Of a stretch of DNA of 64,000 bases, positions 8,720-18,268 are shown piece after piece. Origin of the DNA: Sporosarcina sp. P13 (GTDB taxonomy: Bacteria; Bacillota; Bacilli; Bacillales_A; Planococcaceae); NCBI RefSeq assembly GCF_002743055.1, contig NZ_PDYM01000007.1, forward strand, positions 1-64,000, read 5' to 3'. Numbering within the stretch: the stretch's first letter is position 1; every line of letters starts with the position of its first letter. Below the pieces are notes generated by a model. That model did not search any database. It was given only the letters and a program-made list of their open reading frames with translations, and was not told the DNA's origin. The position numbers were made by a program, and so were the translations under genes.

Positions 8720-9718
8720 ATGGAAGAACGCATATTGACGAATGAAGTGACCGAGTTTGACGATAGCTTTGAACAATCGTTACGTCCACAATTACTGCAG
8801 CAATACATCGGTCAGCAGCAGGCGAAAGATAATTTATCGATCTTCATCGAAGCGGCAAAAGGTCGGCAAGAAAGCTTGGATCATGTGTTGCTGTATGGTC
8901 CACCAGGGCTTGGTAAAACAACGTTGGCAACAGTCATCGGTAATGAAATGGGCGTGAATGTGCGCATGACGAGCGGTCCAGCGATTGAACGTCCGGGTGA
9001 CTTGGCTGCCGTTGTGTCTTCATTGGAGCCAGGGGACGTGTTGTTCATCGATGAAATTCATCGGTTGAACCGCGCGATTGAGGAAGTACTTTATCCGGCA
9101 ATGGAGGATTTTTGCTTGGATATTATGGTTGGTAAAGGTCCGACTGCGCGATCTGTACGACTCGATTTGCCCCCGTTTACGTTAATTGGCGCGACGACGC
9201 GTGCAGGAGCATTGTCTGCACCGTTACGTGATCGATTCGGTGTGCCATTACGTCTTGAATATTATGAAGTAGAGCCGCTGACGGAAATCGTCATTCGAAG
9301 CGCTGGACTATTTGATGTACAGATTGATCCGCAAGCAGCCGTCGAATTGGCGATGCGTTCACGGGGCACTCCGCGGATTGCCAATCGTTTGTTGCGTCGT
9401 GTGCGGGATTATGCACAAGTGCGTGGTAACGGGACGATTACACAAACGATTGCACAAGAAGCGCTCGATATGTTGCAAGTAGACAGTCATGGTCTCGATC
9501 AAATCGACCATCAATTACTGCACAGCATGATTGGACGTTTTCGAGGCGGGCCGGTCGGTATCGATACACTCGCTGCGAGTATTGGCGAAGAGTCGGTGAC
9601 AATTGAAGATGTTTATGAACCGTATTTATTACAAATGGGATTTATTCAACGCACAGCGCGTGGGCGGATGGCGACGGAAAAGGCGTATGCACATTTCGGC
9701 TATCCACTCCCGCAATGA
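8720..9718 (+). CDS. ruvB: Holliday junction branch migration ATPase RuvB
   Basis: AAA+ motor of branch migration. Walker [10 protein letters not shown], Walker B FIDEIHRL, sensor 1 GATTRAG, arginine finger region RDRFGV and the C-terminal winged helix are all visible. ATG 8720 lies 6 bases after GGAGGTGG and gives MEERI; an upstream ATG at 8705 would put the ribosome binding site inside the gene. 332 aa, normal length. Transcribed with ruvA. Confidence 0.98.
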   Translation: MEERILTNEVTEFDDSFEQSLRPQLLQQYIGQQQAKDNLSIFIEAAKGRQESLDHVLLYGPPGLGKTTLATVIGNEMGVNVRMTSGPAIERPGDLAAVVSSLEPGDVLFIDEIHRLNRAIEEVLYPAMEDFCLDIMVGKGPTARSVRLDLPPFTLIGATTRAGALSAPLRDRFGVPLRLEYYEVEPLTEIVIRSAGLFDVQIDPQAAVELAMRSRGTPRIANRLLRRVRDYAQVRGNGTITQTIAQEALDMLQVDSHGLDQIDHQLLHSMIGRFRGGPVGIDTLAASIGEESVTIEDVYEPYLLQMGFIQRTARGRMATEKAYAHFGYPLPQ

Positions 9719-9733
9719 CAGATAGGAGTTAGC

Positions 9734-10789
9734 ATGATGGATGTACAAGATTTTGATTTTGATTTACCGGAACATTTAATTGCTCAGACACCACTTCTAG
9801 ATCGTACGGCGAGCCGGTTACTCGTAATGGATCGAGACAATGGAGAGGTAGCACATAAGCATTTCCGTGAGTTAGTGGAAGAATTAGAAGCGGGCGATTT
9901 GCTCGTGTTAAATGATACAAAGGTCCTTCCAGCTCGTTTAATCGGGACGAAAGAAGATACGGGTGCGACGATTGAAGTATTATTACTAAAAGAAATTGGC
10001 GAAGATCGTTGGGAGACGCTTGTGAAACCGGCGAAACGTGTGAAAGTAGGCACGGTCGTAACATTTGGTGACGGACGTTTGCAGGCGAAGTGTACGGCAA
10101 TCGGTGAACAAGGTGGACGCGAATTTACGTTTATCTATGATGGGATTTTTTATGAGTTGCTCGATCACCTTGGACAAATGCCATTGCCACCTTATATTAC
10201 GGAGTCACTAGAAGATCAGTCACGTTATCAGACAGTATTCGCAAAAGAACGTGGTTCAGCAGCTGCACCCACAGCGGGTCTTCATTTTACTGATGAAATT
10301 TTGGATACATTGCGTGACAAAGGTGTGAAAGTTGCTTTTATCACGTTACATGTTGGACTCGGTACATTCCGTCCGGTTAGTGTGGAATCTATTGCTGATC
10401 ATACGATGCATGCGGAGTATTACGTGGTGACGGAAGAAACAGCAGCACTTGTGCGCGAGACGAAAGCGAGTGGGGGCCGAGTTGTTGCGGTCGGTACGAC
10501 ATCAACGCGTACACTTGAAACGATTGCTTCGGAAAATGATGGTGTAGTAGTCGCTGCGAGTGGCTGGACTTCGATTTTCATCTTCCCAGGTTACGAATTT
10601 AAAGCGATTGACGGCTTAGTAACGAATTTCCATTTACCGAAATCAACGTTATTGATGTTGTTGTCGGCATTTGCAGGACGTGACTCGGTATTATCCGCTT
10701 ATGAAGAAGCCGTGAAAGAGCAGTATCGCTTTTTCAGTTTTGGGGACGCGATGTTTATTCGTCCCGCTACAAGAAAGGAACGAGATTAA
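9734..10789 (+). CDS. queA: S-adenosylmethionine:tRNA ribosyltransferase-isomerase QueA
   Basis: Adds the cyclopentenediol precursor to 7-aminomethyl-7-deazaguanine in tRNA, making epoxyqueuosine. Family motifs include [11 protein letters not shown] at the start, [26 protein letters not shown] and GTTSTRTLE. Two ATGs in a row (9734, 9737) follow TAGGAG; either may be used. About 351 aa. Ends directly against tgt, the enzyme of the preceding step of the same pathway. Confidence 0.97.
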   Translation: MMDVQDFDFDLPEHLIAQTPLLDRTASRLLVMDRDNGEVAHKHFRELVEELEAGDLLVLNDTKVLPARLIGTKEDTGATIEVLLLKEIGEDRWETLVKPAKRVKVGTVVTFGDGRLQAKCTAIGEQGGREFTFIYDGIFYELLDHLGQMPLPPYITESLEDQSRYQTVFAKERGSAAAPTAGLHFTDEILDTLRDKGVKVAFITLHVGLGTFRPVSVESIADHTMHAEYYVVTEETAALVRETKASGGRVVAVGTTSTRTLETIASENDGVVVAASGWTSIFIFPGYEFKAIDGLVTNFHLPKSTLLMLLSAFAGRDSVLSAYEEAVKEQYRFFSFGDAMFIRPATRKERD

Positions 10790-11929
<1,140 letters not shown>

Positions 11930-11976
11930 ATCAAGTATAATAAATATTGAAGATTCAGGAAGGGGGAAGATATAAA

Positions 11977-12240
11977 ATGATGGAACAATATGGTGGTATT
12001 TTCACTTTAGTAATCATGGTTGCGATTATGTGGTTTTTACTCATTCGTCCTGCTCAGAAGAGACAAAAAGCAGCGAAAGAGATGCAAAACTCATTGAAGC
12101 GTGGAGATGAAGTTGTAACAATCGGTGGGCTTCATGGAACAGTAGACGCAGTAGACGAAACGTCAATTTTCTTGCGCGTATCTGACAAAACAGTTTTGCG
12201 TTTTGACAAGCAAGCAGTTGGTAGAGTAATAGCAGCATGA
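11977..12240 (+). CDS. yajC: Preprotein translocase subunit YajC
   Basis: Small membrane partner of SecDF. One N-terminal membrane segment (about 7-25, FTLVIMVAIMWFLLIRP) is followed by the family motif RPAQKRQK and a basic cytoplasmic domain with EVVTIGGLHG. ATG 11977 follows AGGAAGGGGGAAG; a TTG at 11947 also opens the frame without a binding site. About 87 aa. Positioned after tgt as in most Bacillales, upstream of secDF. Confidence 0.95.
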   Translation: MMEQYGGIFTLVIMVAIMWFLLIRPAQKRQKAAKEMQNSLKRGDEVVTIGGLHGTVDAVDETSIFLRVSDKTVLRFDKQAVGRVIAA

Positions 12241-12288
12241 TAAAAAGCGGTTATCTAATGGAATGTCCATAGATTGCCGCTTTTTTGT
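12241..12288 (+). terminator. Rho-independent terminator after yajC
   Basis: AAAAGCGG ... CCGCTTTT arms, extended by a TATCTA/TAGATT inner pair, ending in six T. Confidence 0.85.
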
Positions 12289-12349
12289 ATTTCCGCGTAT
12301 AGAATTCCCTCCTCAAGCAACACTAAAGTTGTAAGGAGGCAGATGCGTA

Positions 12350-12988
12350 ATGCATGAGCTTTTGATTATTAGTTTCCGAACGGTTTTTCTTTACGTTTTT
12401 CTATTAGTGATTTTACGAATTATGGGTAAACGGGAAGTCGGTGAACTGGGTGTTATTGATATTGTAGTGTTCATCATCATGGCAGAAGTAGCCGCAATGA
12501 TTGTAGAATCCCCCGACAAACCGATTATTGAAGGCATTTTGCCAATTCTCCTATTACTTGTGATCCAATACATTTCATCGATGATTTCATTAAAAAGTAA
12601 GAAGTTTCGAGATTTAGTAGATGGCGATCCGACACTGATTATTAAACATGGGCAAATACAAGAGCATGAAATGAGGAAGCAGCGCTATAATTTAGATGAT
12701 TTATTCCAACAACTGCGCGAAAATCAAGTCGCATCGATTCACGACGTTACATTTGCTTATTTGGAGTCTTCCGGAAATTTATCTGTATTTACAAAAGATA
12801 GTGGTTCACCGATTGTTGGGCTGATTCTCGACGGGGAGATCCAGCTTGAACATCTTCAATTGGTTGGCAAGACAGAAAAATGGTTGATGGATGAATTGAA
12901 AGCCAAACAACTGACGGATATTTCTACAATTTTCTATTGTTCTTATGAGCAAGGTGAGGTTAAAGTACAGTTGAAGGAAAGTCAGTAG
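12350..12988 (+). CDS. DUF421 membrane protein (YetF/YrbG family)
   Basis: A 212-aa DUF421 protein. Three membrane segments occupy about 5-25, 35-52 and 58-78, followed by a cytoplasmic domain with the family signature GDPTLIIKHGQI and LRENQVASIHDVTFAYLE. B. subtilis YrbG sits at this position of the same block. Biochemical function unknown. ATG with GGAGG 10 bases upstream. Its last 7 bases overlap the convergent spoVB homologue. Confidence 0.9.
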   Translation: MHELLIISFRTVFLYVFLLVILRIMGKREVGELGVIDIVVFIIMAEVAAMIVESPDKPIIEGILPILLLLVIQYISSMISLKSKKFRDLVDGDPTLIIKHGQIQEHEMRKQRYNLDDLFQQLRENQVASIHDVTFAYLESSGNLSVFTKDSGSPIVGLILDGEIQLEHLQLVGKTEKWLMDELKAKQLTDISTIFYCSYEQGEVKVQLKESQ

Positions 12989-14499
12989 CGTTTCACTAAG
13001 TTCCGTAACATAATCCAATCTTGCTTTTTAATTTGCCTCGTTAACAATAATAGCGCCAGTAACATAGCGGACGTGATCACGCATTCTGTAAATAGATGAT
13101 ACGATCCGACGGGGATGAAGATCGGACGCATGACGACGGTTAATAAGAATGCGGCATAGGTCATCGCGAACATTGAGAAACCTGTCGCTGTTGATTTGTT
13201 TTGTCGCAACGTAGCGATATGCAAAAATGAAGTCACAAGCACACCAAAACCGATAGCGAGAACTGCACCCGTTTCTTGCAAACCCGGTTGTGACGCTAGA
13301 ATGAACATGACCGCAAGTTTCGCAATCCCGCCATATACCGAGTTCATCATGCCAGCTTTCGCATCGCCTGTCGCCTGCAGAATCGAATACAGTGGACTTT
13401 GAATATAATAAAAGAAAAAGACCGGAGCTAATAATGTCATATAACTGGCACCGTCTACTACATGGAATAATTTTTCCGCCAATTCTTGACCGTGAATATA
13501 AAATACAGTCGCTGCAAATGCACCTGTCAAAGCGGATAAACGCAGTGCTAGATGAATTCGTTCCTGCAATTTTTTGACGTTGCTCGAAGCGGCTGCTCCA
13601 CTAACAGCAGGAACGAGTACGACAGACAATGCATACGGAATAAAGGCCGGAAACAACAGTAACGGAATAAGTACTCCAGAAATGACACCGTATAACGAAG
13701 TCGCTGCTACAGTACCGACGCCCGCCATACTCAATGCACGTAAAAAGATGATTGGCTCTAGAAACCAAGTGAAAGTTCCGAACAACCGACTACCCGATGA
13801 AGGAAGAGCGACTTCAAGGATGGGCTCCATTGGATAACGGGGTTCTTTTTCACGTTTCTTTGGCAGTGTCTTTTGATGTTGTCTATATTTATGTAGCAAA
13901 TACAGCACTGAAACGACTTCCGCCAAAAATGTCACAGCCATTGCATACGCTGCGTTGATCATCGGATCTTCTGGTGCGAGAATATACGGCAGCATCCACG
14001 TAATGAGTATGATACGGAAAATTTGCTCAATCACTTGCGCCCATGCTGTTTCCTCTATGCGCGCAATCCCCTGGAAATATCCTCTAACCAATCCCCCAAT
14101 CGCTGCCACCGGAACAATTGCAATCGCTACATAGAGCGCATTGGAGGTAGCTGCATTACCTAGCAAATTGCCCGCCAAGAAAGGAATGAATAAAATACTC
14201 GCAGGAATGAATACGGCACCTGACAATATAGTGATGAATGTGGCGGTTCGCATCACTTGCCGTAATTGCACCGTGCCGCCTTTCGCTTTTAATTCAGCAA
14301 TGACTTTGGCGAGTGCTATCGGAACCCCTAATTGTACAAGCGAAAGGAAAAATACAAACGCTGGATACGCAGTCATATAAATTCCAACCGTTTCTTCTCC
14401 CGCGACTCGCATGAATTGAATTCGATAGACAAACCCGAGTAGTTTTGATAAAAATACAGCCGCCATTAAAAACATTGTACCGCGGATAAAGGATGACAA
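12982..14499 (-). CDS. spoVB: MOP-superfamily flippase, SpoVB-like
   Basis: Polysaccharide/lipid II-type exporter of the MviN-MATE-like flippase superfamily with about 14 membrane segments; SpoVB acts in spore cortex synthesis. The N-terminus SSFIRGTMFLMAAVFLSKLLGF matches the SpoVB start. The frame opens at ATG 14526, but a TTG at 14499 has GAAGGAGTGG 7-16 bases upstream and removes a non-conserved nine-residue extension, so it is preferred. About 505 aa. Order yrbG-spoVB-comN-secDF is conserved; here, as in B. subtilis, it runs against its neighbours. Confidence 0.88.
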   Translation of the reverse strand: MSSFIRGTMFLMAAVFLSKLLGFVYRIQFMRVAGEETVGIYMTAYPAFVFFLSLVQLGVPIALAKVIAELKAKGGTVQLRQVMRTATFITILSGAVFIPASILFIPFLAGNLLGNAATSNALYVAIAIVPVAAIGGLVRGYFQGIARIEETAWAQVIEQIFRIILITWMLPYILAPEDPMINAAYAMAVTFLAEVVSVLYLLHKYRQHQKTLPKKREKEPRYPMEPILEVALPSSGSRLFGTFTWFLEPIIFLRALSMAGVGTVAATSLYGVISGVLIPLLLFPAFIPYALSVVLVPAVSGAAASSNVKKLQERIHLALRLSALTGAFAATVFYIHGQELAEKLFHVVDGASYMTLLAPVFFFYYIQSPLYSILQATGDAKAGMMNSVYGGIAKLAVMFILASQPGLQETGAVLAIGFGVLVTSFLHIATLRQNKSTATGFSMFAMTYAAFLLTVVMRPIFIPVGSYHLFTECVITSAMLLALLLLTRQIKKQDWIMLRNLVKRY

Positions 14500-14574
14500 C
14501 GTAAACCACTCCTTCTCAATCCCCATAGCTATGTGTATAAAGGTATGGAAATCCCAAATATAGTTAAGTGTATG

Positions 14575-14583
14575 TGTTATAAT
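14575..14583 (+). promoter_or_regulatory. Extended -10 promoter of comN
   Basis: TGTTATAAT: perfect TATAAT at 14578-14583 with an upstream TG, 32 bases before the comN start; -35 weak. Confidence 0.5.
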
Positions 14584-14614
14584 TGAGTTTATTCCGCGAT
14601 AGGGGGAAGCTACG

Positions 14615-14929
14615 TTGAATGAACCAGTAAAAGAATTATATGCCCAGGTTTTTCCTGCACTTGAAAGTAAAAAGAATGAATTTTATTTTTATGGCTATGC
14701 GGATATTACGGAAGAGGCGTTGTGGGAATATTTTGTCATGAAAAAGTGGCGAAAAAAAGATGTTTCGACTATGCATGCTTATGAAATGATTGCCGATGTC
14801 TTCGCATTGACACCCGCTCAATTCATGACACATACGCAGACGGAAGCTCAGCGCAACAGCAAAGAGTATCCAGAATTAAGTGACGAAGAACTCGCCCTGC
14901 TATTTTCGCCAAAAAAGCGCATTGATTAG
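14615..14929 (+). CDS. comN: Post-transcriptional regulator ComN (YrzD)
   Basis: A 104-aa helical protein of the ComN family. In B. subtilis ComN promotes accumulation of comE mRNA and interacts with DivIVA. The segment FYFYGYADITEEALWEYFVMKKW matches the family core, and the gene lies in its conserved place between spoVB and secDF. TTG start with AGGGGGA 8 bases upstream. No own terminator is obvious before secDF. Confidence 0.8.
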   Translation: MNEPVKELYAQVFPALESKKNEFYFYGYADITEEALWEYFVMKKWRKKDVSTMHAYEMIADVFALTPAQFMTHTQTEAQRNSKEYPELSDEELALLFSPKKRID

Positions 14930-14949
14930 CCAATAATGTCGTGAAGTAT

Positions 14950-14978
14950 TTGACACAGACAACTGACTGTTTCATAAT
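14950..14978 (+). promoter_or_regulatory. Candidate sigma-A promoter of secDF
   Basis: TTGACA at 14950-14955, 17-base spacer, CATAAT at 14973-14978. About 78 bases upstream of secDF. Confidence 0.65.
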
Positions 14979-15055
14979 TGGTATGTTGTACAATGAGAGA
15001 ACGAAGTACATAGCAAGTGCTGTGCCGCTCTAGTATATGAGGGGGAAAAGGAAAT

Positions 15056-17323
15056 ATGAAAAACAGAGGAAGGATTGTCGCGTTTTTGCTACTGATCATT
15101 ATTCTAGCATCAACGATTATTCCTACGACTAATCCGATATTAAAAGACGTCAAGCTCGGTCTTGATTTGCAAGGCGGTTTCGAGGTCCTATACCAGGTGA
15201 AACCGTTAAAAGACGGTCAGAAGATTACGGAGTCTACAGTAGCCGATACGGCCCGCGCGTTGACAAATCGAATCGACGTGCTCGGTGTTAGTGAACCAAG
15301 CATCCAGATCGAATCGAACAACCGGATCCGTGTACAGCTAGCTGGAGTCGAGGATCAGGAATCTGCCCGTGAATTATTATCCACTCAAGCGAATCTATCC
15401 TTCCGTGATGCGGACGACAACTTGATGCTTGACGGAAAAGATTTGAAGGAAGGCAAAGCGAAAGCCAATTTCGATGAAAACAACAACCCAGTTGTCACAT
15501 TGGAAATGAAAGATCCGAATAAATTCGGTGATGTCACATCTCAAATTGTACAAAAGAAGCCAGACAATATGTTGGTTATCTGGTTAGACTTTAAAGAAGG
15601 CGAGAACTCCTTTAAAGAAGAAGCAATGAAACCAGAACCTGCATTTATCTCAGCTCCTTATGTTTCAAAAACGATTAATTCATCGAACGTCGAAATCTCA
15701 GGAAACTTCTCCGTTGAAGAGACGAAAGATCTTGCAGGTATATTGAACGCAGGTGCGTTACCAGTAGACTTGGAGGAAATTTACTCTACATCTGTTGGAG
15801 CACAATTCGGTGAACAAGCGCTAGACAAGACGGTGTTCGCAGGAATCATTGGTGTCAGCTTAATCTTTATTTTTATGGCACTTTATTATCGTTTGCCAGG
15901 AGTTATTGCAGTCGTTACACTTTCTGTTTATATCTACTTAATTTTACTAGTGTTTACGAAAATCAACGGTGTATTGACACTACCGGGTATCGCGGCATTG
16001 ATGCTAGGGGTGGGTATGGCGGTAGACGCCAACATCATCACCTATGAGCGAATTAAAGAAGAATTGCGTGTTGGAAAGTCCGTTAAATCTTCGTTCGCAG
16101 CAGGGGCAAAATCCTCGTTCACAGCCATTCTTGATGCGAACGTTACGACGCTTTTAGCTGCCGTTGTATTGTTCATCTTCGGGACAAGCTCTGTTAAAGG
16201 TTTCGCGACAATGCTAATTATTAGTATTCTAGTCAGTTTCTTAACAGCGGTTTGGGGCTCTCGTCTATTGCTTGGACTACTCGTTCACAGTGGTAGCCTT
16301 GACGGAAAAGTCGGCTGGTTCGGACTTTCTAAGAAAGCCGTACACTCAGCAGATGAAGGTTATGAAACACTGGATTTAACGACGAAATTCGATCGTTTGG
16401 ATTTCGTAAGTGTGAGAAAACGTTTCTATACGATATCTATTGTGCTATTGATTGTTGGTGCAATCATGCTAGGTGTCTTTAAACTTAATCTCGGAATTGA
16501 TTTCTCCGGTGGTACACGGGTCGAGGTGCTTGCTGAGCAGACGTTAGATGAAACAGCTGTAACGAAGCAACTCGAAGATATCGGTCATCCGACATCTGAT
16601 GTTGTTATTTCAGGTGATACGAAGAATATAGCAGTTGCGCGTTATAAAGAAGACTTCACACAAGAAGAAGTCAACAGTATTAAGAGAGAATTACAAGCCG
16701 TTTACGGTGCAGAGCCTAACGTTTCGACAGTTTCGAGTACAGTCGGTAAGGAGCTCGTACGTAATGCGATTTATGCACTAGCGATTGCGGCACTCGGAAT
16801 TATTATCTACGTAGCGCTTCGCTTTGAATGGCGTATGGGTTTAGCGGCCATTATCGGTTTACTACACGATGCGTTCTTCATGATCGCGGTCTTCAGTATT
16901 CTACGTCTCGAAGTAGACATTACGTTTATCGCGGCGGTCTTGACCATCATTGGTTATTCGATTAACGATACGATTGTTACTTTCGACCGGATTCGTGAAA
17001 ACTTGAACCGCTCGAAGCATATTGATAATGCAGATGAATTGGCTTTGATTGTTAATAAATCATTGCGTCAAACACTCGGTCGTTCGGTTAACACCGTCTT
17101 GACTGTCATCTTTGTAGTTGTTGCGTTGATGATGCTTGGTGCAGAATCAATCAAACCATTCTCTATCGCGTTGTTGATCGGTTTACTTGCTGGTACGTAT
17201 TCATCCATCTTGATTTCCGCACAGCTTTGGTTTGATATGAAGAAAAAGCAAATCACAAAGAGCGGCGGCTTAAAAGTAGAAAAAGAGAAAAAGCAATGGG
17301 GCTCAGACGAACCAGTCGTTTAA
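15056..17323 (+). CDS. secDF: Protein translocase fused subunit SecDF
   Basis: Proton-driven RND-type component that pulls exported proteins through SecYEG. SecD and SecF are fused in one 755-aa chain with twelve membrane segments. The SecD half has the signature LGLDLQGG near residue 36 and a large external P1 domain (about 60-250), and the SecF half has LGIDFSGGTRVEV near 480. Each half carries a GINDTI/DANIITYER-type transmembrane motif. ATG with GGGGGAAAAGG upstream. The fusion is normal for Bacillus-type organisms. Confidence 0.98.
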   Translation: MKNRGRIVAFLLLIIILASTIIPTTNPILKDVKLGLDLQGGFEVLYQVKPLKDGQKITESTVADTARALTNRIDVLGVSEPSIQIESNNRIRVQLAGVEDQESARELLSTQANLSFRDADDNLMLDGKDLKEGKAKANFDENNNPVVTLEMKDPNKFGDVTSQIVQKKPDNMLVIWLDFKEGENSFKEEAMKPEPAFISAPYVSKTINSSNVEISGNFSVEETKDLAGILNAGALPVDLEEIYSTSVGAQFGEQALDKTVFAGIIGVSLIFIFMALYYRLPGVIAVVTLSVYIYLILLVFTKINGVLTLPGIAALMLGVGMAVDANIITYERIKEELRVGKSVKSSFAAGAKSSFTAILDANVTTLLAAVVLFIFGTSSVKGFATMLIISILVSFLTAVWGSRLLLGLLVHSGSLDGKVGWFGLSKKAVHSADEGYETLDLTTKFDRLDFVSVRKRFYTISIVLLIVGAIMLGVFKLNLGIDFSGGTRVEVLAEQTLDETAVTKQLEDIGHPTSDVVISGDTKNIAVARYKEDFTQEEVNSIKRELQAVYGAEPNVSTVSSTVGKELVRNAIYALAIAALGIIIYVALRFEWRMGLAAIIGLLHDAFFMIAVFSILRLEVDITFIAAVLTIIGYSINDTIVTFDRIRENLNRSKHIDNADELALIVNKSLRQTLGRSVNTVLTVIFVVVALMMLGAESIKPFSIALLIGLLAGTYSSILISAQLWFDMKKKQITKSGGLKVEKEKKQWGSDEPVV

Positions 17324-17336
17324 GACGTTTGAACCA

Positions 17337-17377
17337 TAGGAAAAGCAGGGTATACTACGGTATATCCTGCTTTTTTG
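17337..17377 (+). terminator. Rho-independent terminator after secDF
   Basis: AAAAGCAGG-TATAC / GTATA-CCTGCTTTT hairpin with a T-run. Confidence 0.85.
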
Positions 17378-17395
17378 ATTGGAGGAATGGGCGCT

Positions 17396-17758
17396 ATGAA
17401 GTTCCAGTGGACGGTGTTACTCGGTTTGGTATTTGCTGTTCTAATTGCGGTATTTGCGGTTCTCAATGTGGATTCAGTACTGGTTAATTTCTTGTTCACT
17501 ACAGAAATGATTCCACTCGTATTGATTATTCTTGGCTCTGCATTGCTTGGCGCGTTGGTCAGTGGACTATTTGCTATTTATAAATCGTATCGAGGTAATC
17601 GACGTGTGAAAGATTTGGAGAAACAGTTGCATACGAAAGAGCTAGAACTTACAGCGTTAACAAGTCAGATACAGGAAAAGGAAGAACGGATTGATGAATT
17701 ACAAGGTCGTATTCCTGTAGTGGATGCGGAAATCATTTCGCCTGAGCGGTTATATTGA
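17396..17758 (+). CDS. yrvD: LapA-domain membrane protein (YrvD)
   Basis: A 120-aa LapA (DUF1049) protein: two N-terminal membrane segments (about 5-25 and 42-65) and a C-terminal coiled coil (about 75-105, heptad-like KDLEKQLHTKELELTALT). In E. coli LapA/LapB act on LPS; in Firmicutes the role is unknown. B. subtilis yrvD occupies this place between secDF and recJ. ATG 17396 is 10 bases after GGAGG; the in-frame ATG at 17387 would be too close. Confidence 0.82.
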   Translation: MKFQWTVLLGLVFAVLIAVFAVLNVDSVLVNFLFTTEMIPLVLIILGSALLGALVSGLFAIYKSYRGNRRVKDLEKQLHTKELELTALTSQIQEKEERIDELQGRIPVVDAEIISPERLY

Positions 17759-17762
17759 GAGA

Positions 17763-17811
17763 GCGCAAGCATGGTGAGCGAAGAATTTGCTCATTGTGCT
17801 TGTTTTTTATT
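17763..17811 (+). terminator. Rho-independent terminator after yrvD
   Basis: GCAAGCATGGTGAGC / GCTCATTGTGCTTG arms followed by six T. It separates yrvD from repeat array 2. Confidence 0.8.
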
Positions 17812-17813
17812 TG

Positions 17814-18180
17814 TCTATGATCGCGTGGGTGTGTTCAATGAGCGTTAGTGGTGTTTCTATGATCGCGTGGGTGTGTTCAATGAGCGTTAGTGGTGTTCTA
17901 TGATCGCGTGGGTGTGTTCAATGAGCGTTAGTGGTGTTTCTATGATCGAGCGGGTGTGTTCAATGAGCGCTAGTGGTGTTTCTATGATCGCGCGGTTGTG
18001 TTCAATGAGCGCTAGTGGTGTTTCTATGATCGCGCGGGTGAGTTCAATGAGCGCTAGTGGTGTTTCTATGATCGCGCGGGTGAGTTCAATGAGCGCTAGT
18101 GGTGTTTCTATGATCGCGTGGGTGTTTTCAATGAGCGTTAGTGGTGTTTCTATGATCGCGTGGGTGTGTTCAATGAGCGC
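17814..18180. repeat. 21-bp tandem repeat array 2
   Basis: About seventeen contiguous units (20-21 bp), alternating TCTATGATCGCG(T/C)GGG... and TCAATGAGCG(T/C)TAGTGG.... Same core as arrays 1 and 3. It fills nearly the whole gap between the yrvD terminator and the recJ promoter. Open frames across it generate a false 103-codon minus-strand ORF and an artificial 123-residue N-terminal extension of recJ. Confidence 0.93.
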
Positions 18181-18240
18181 CCCCGGACAGATTCCCATTC
18201 TTTTTCATGTCGTTTCCTTTCCGTCTCACACCAGATTGGA

Positions 18241-18246
18241 TATAAT
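18241..18246 (+). promoter_or_regulatory. Candidate -10 box of recJ
   Basis: Perfect TATAAT 23 bases upstream of the preferred recJ start; -35 region weak. It lies between the repeat array and the gene, supporting the short recJ. Confidence 0.45.
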
Positions 18247-18268
18247 ACTAGAAGAGGAAGTGAGAGTA

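Noticed and set aside
17814-18180. CRISPR array
   Set aside because: Units are 21 bp and contiguous, with no unique spacers and no cas genes nearby.
17887-18198. 103-codon minus-strand ORF of IIETPLALIE-type repeats
   Set aside because: Also a repeat-array artefact antisense to the recJ leader.
17900-18268. N-terminal 123-residue extension of RecJ
   Set aside because: Encoded by repeat array 2; the TTG at 18269 with a good ribosome binding site gives the family-length protein.
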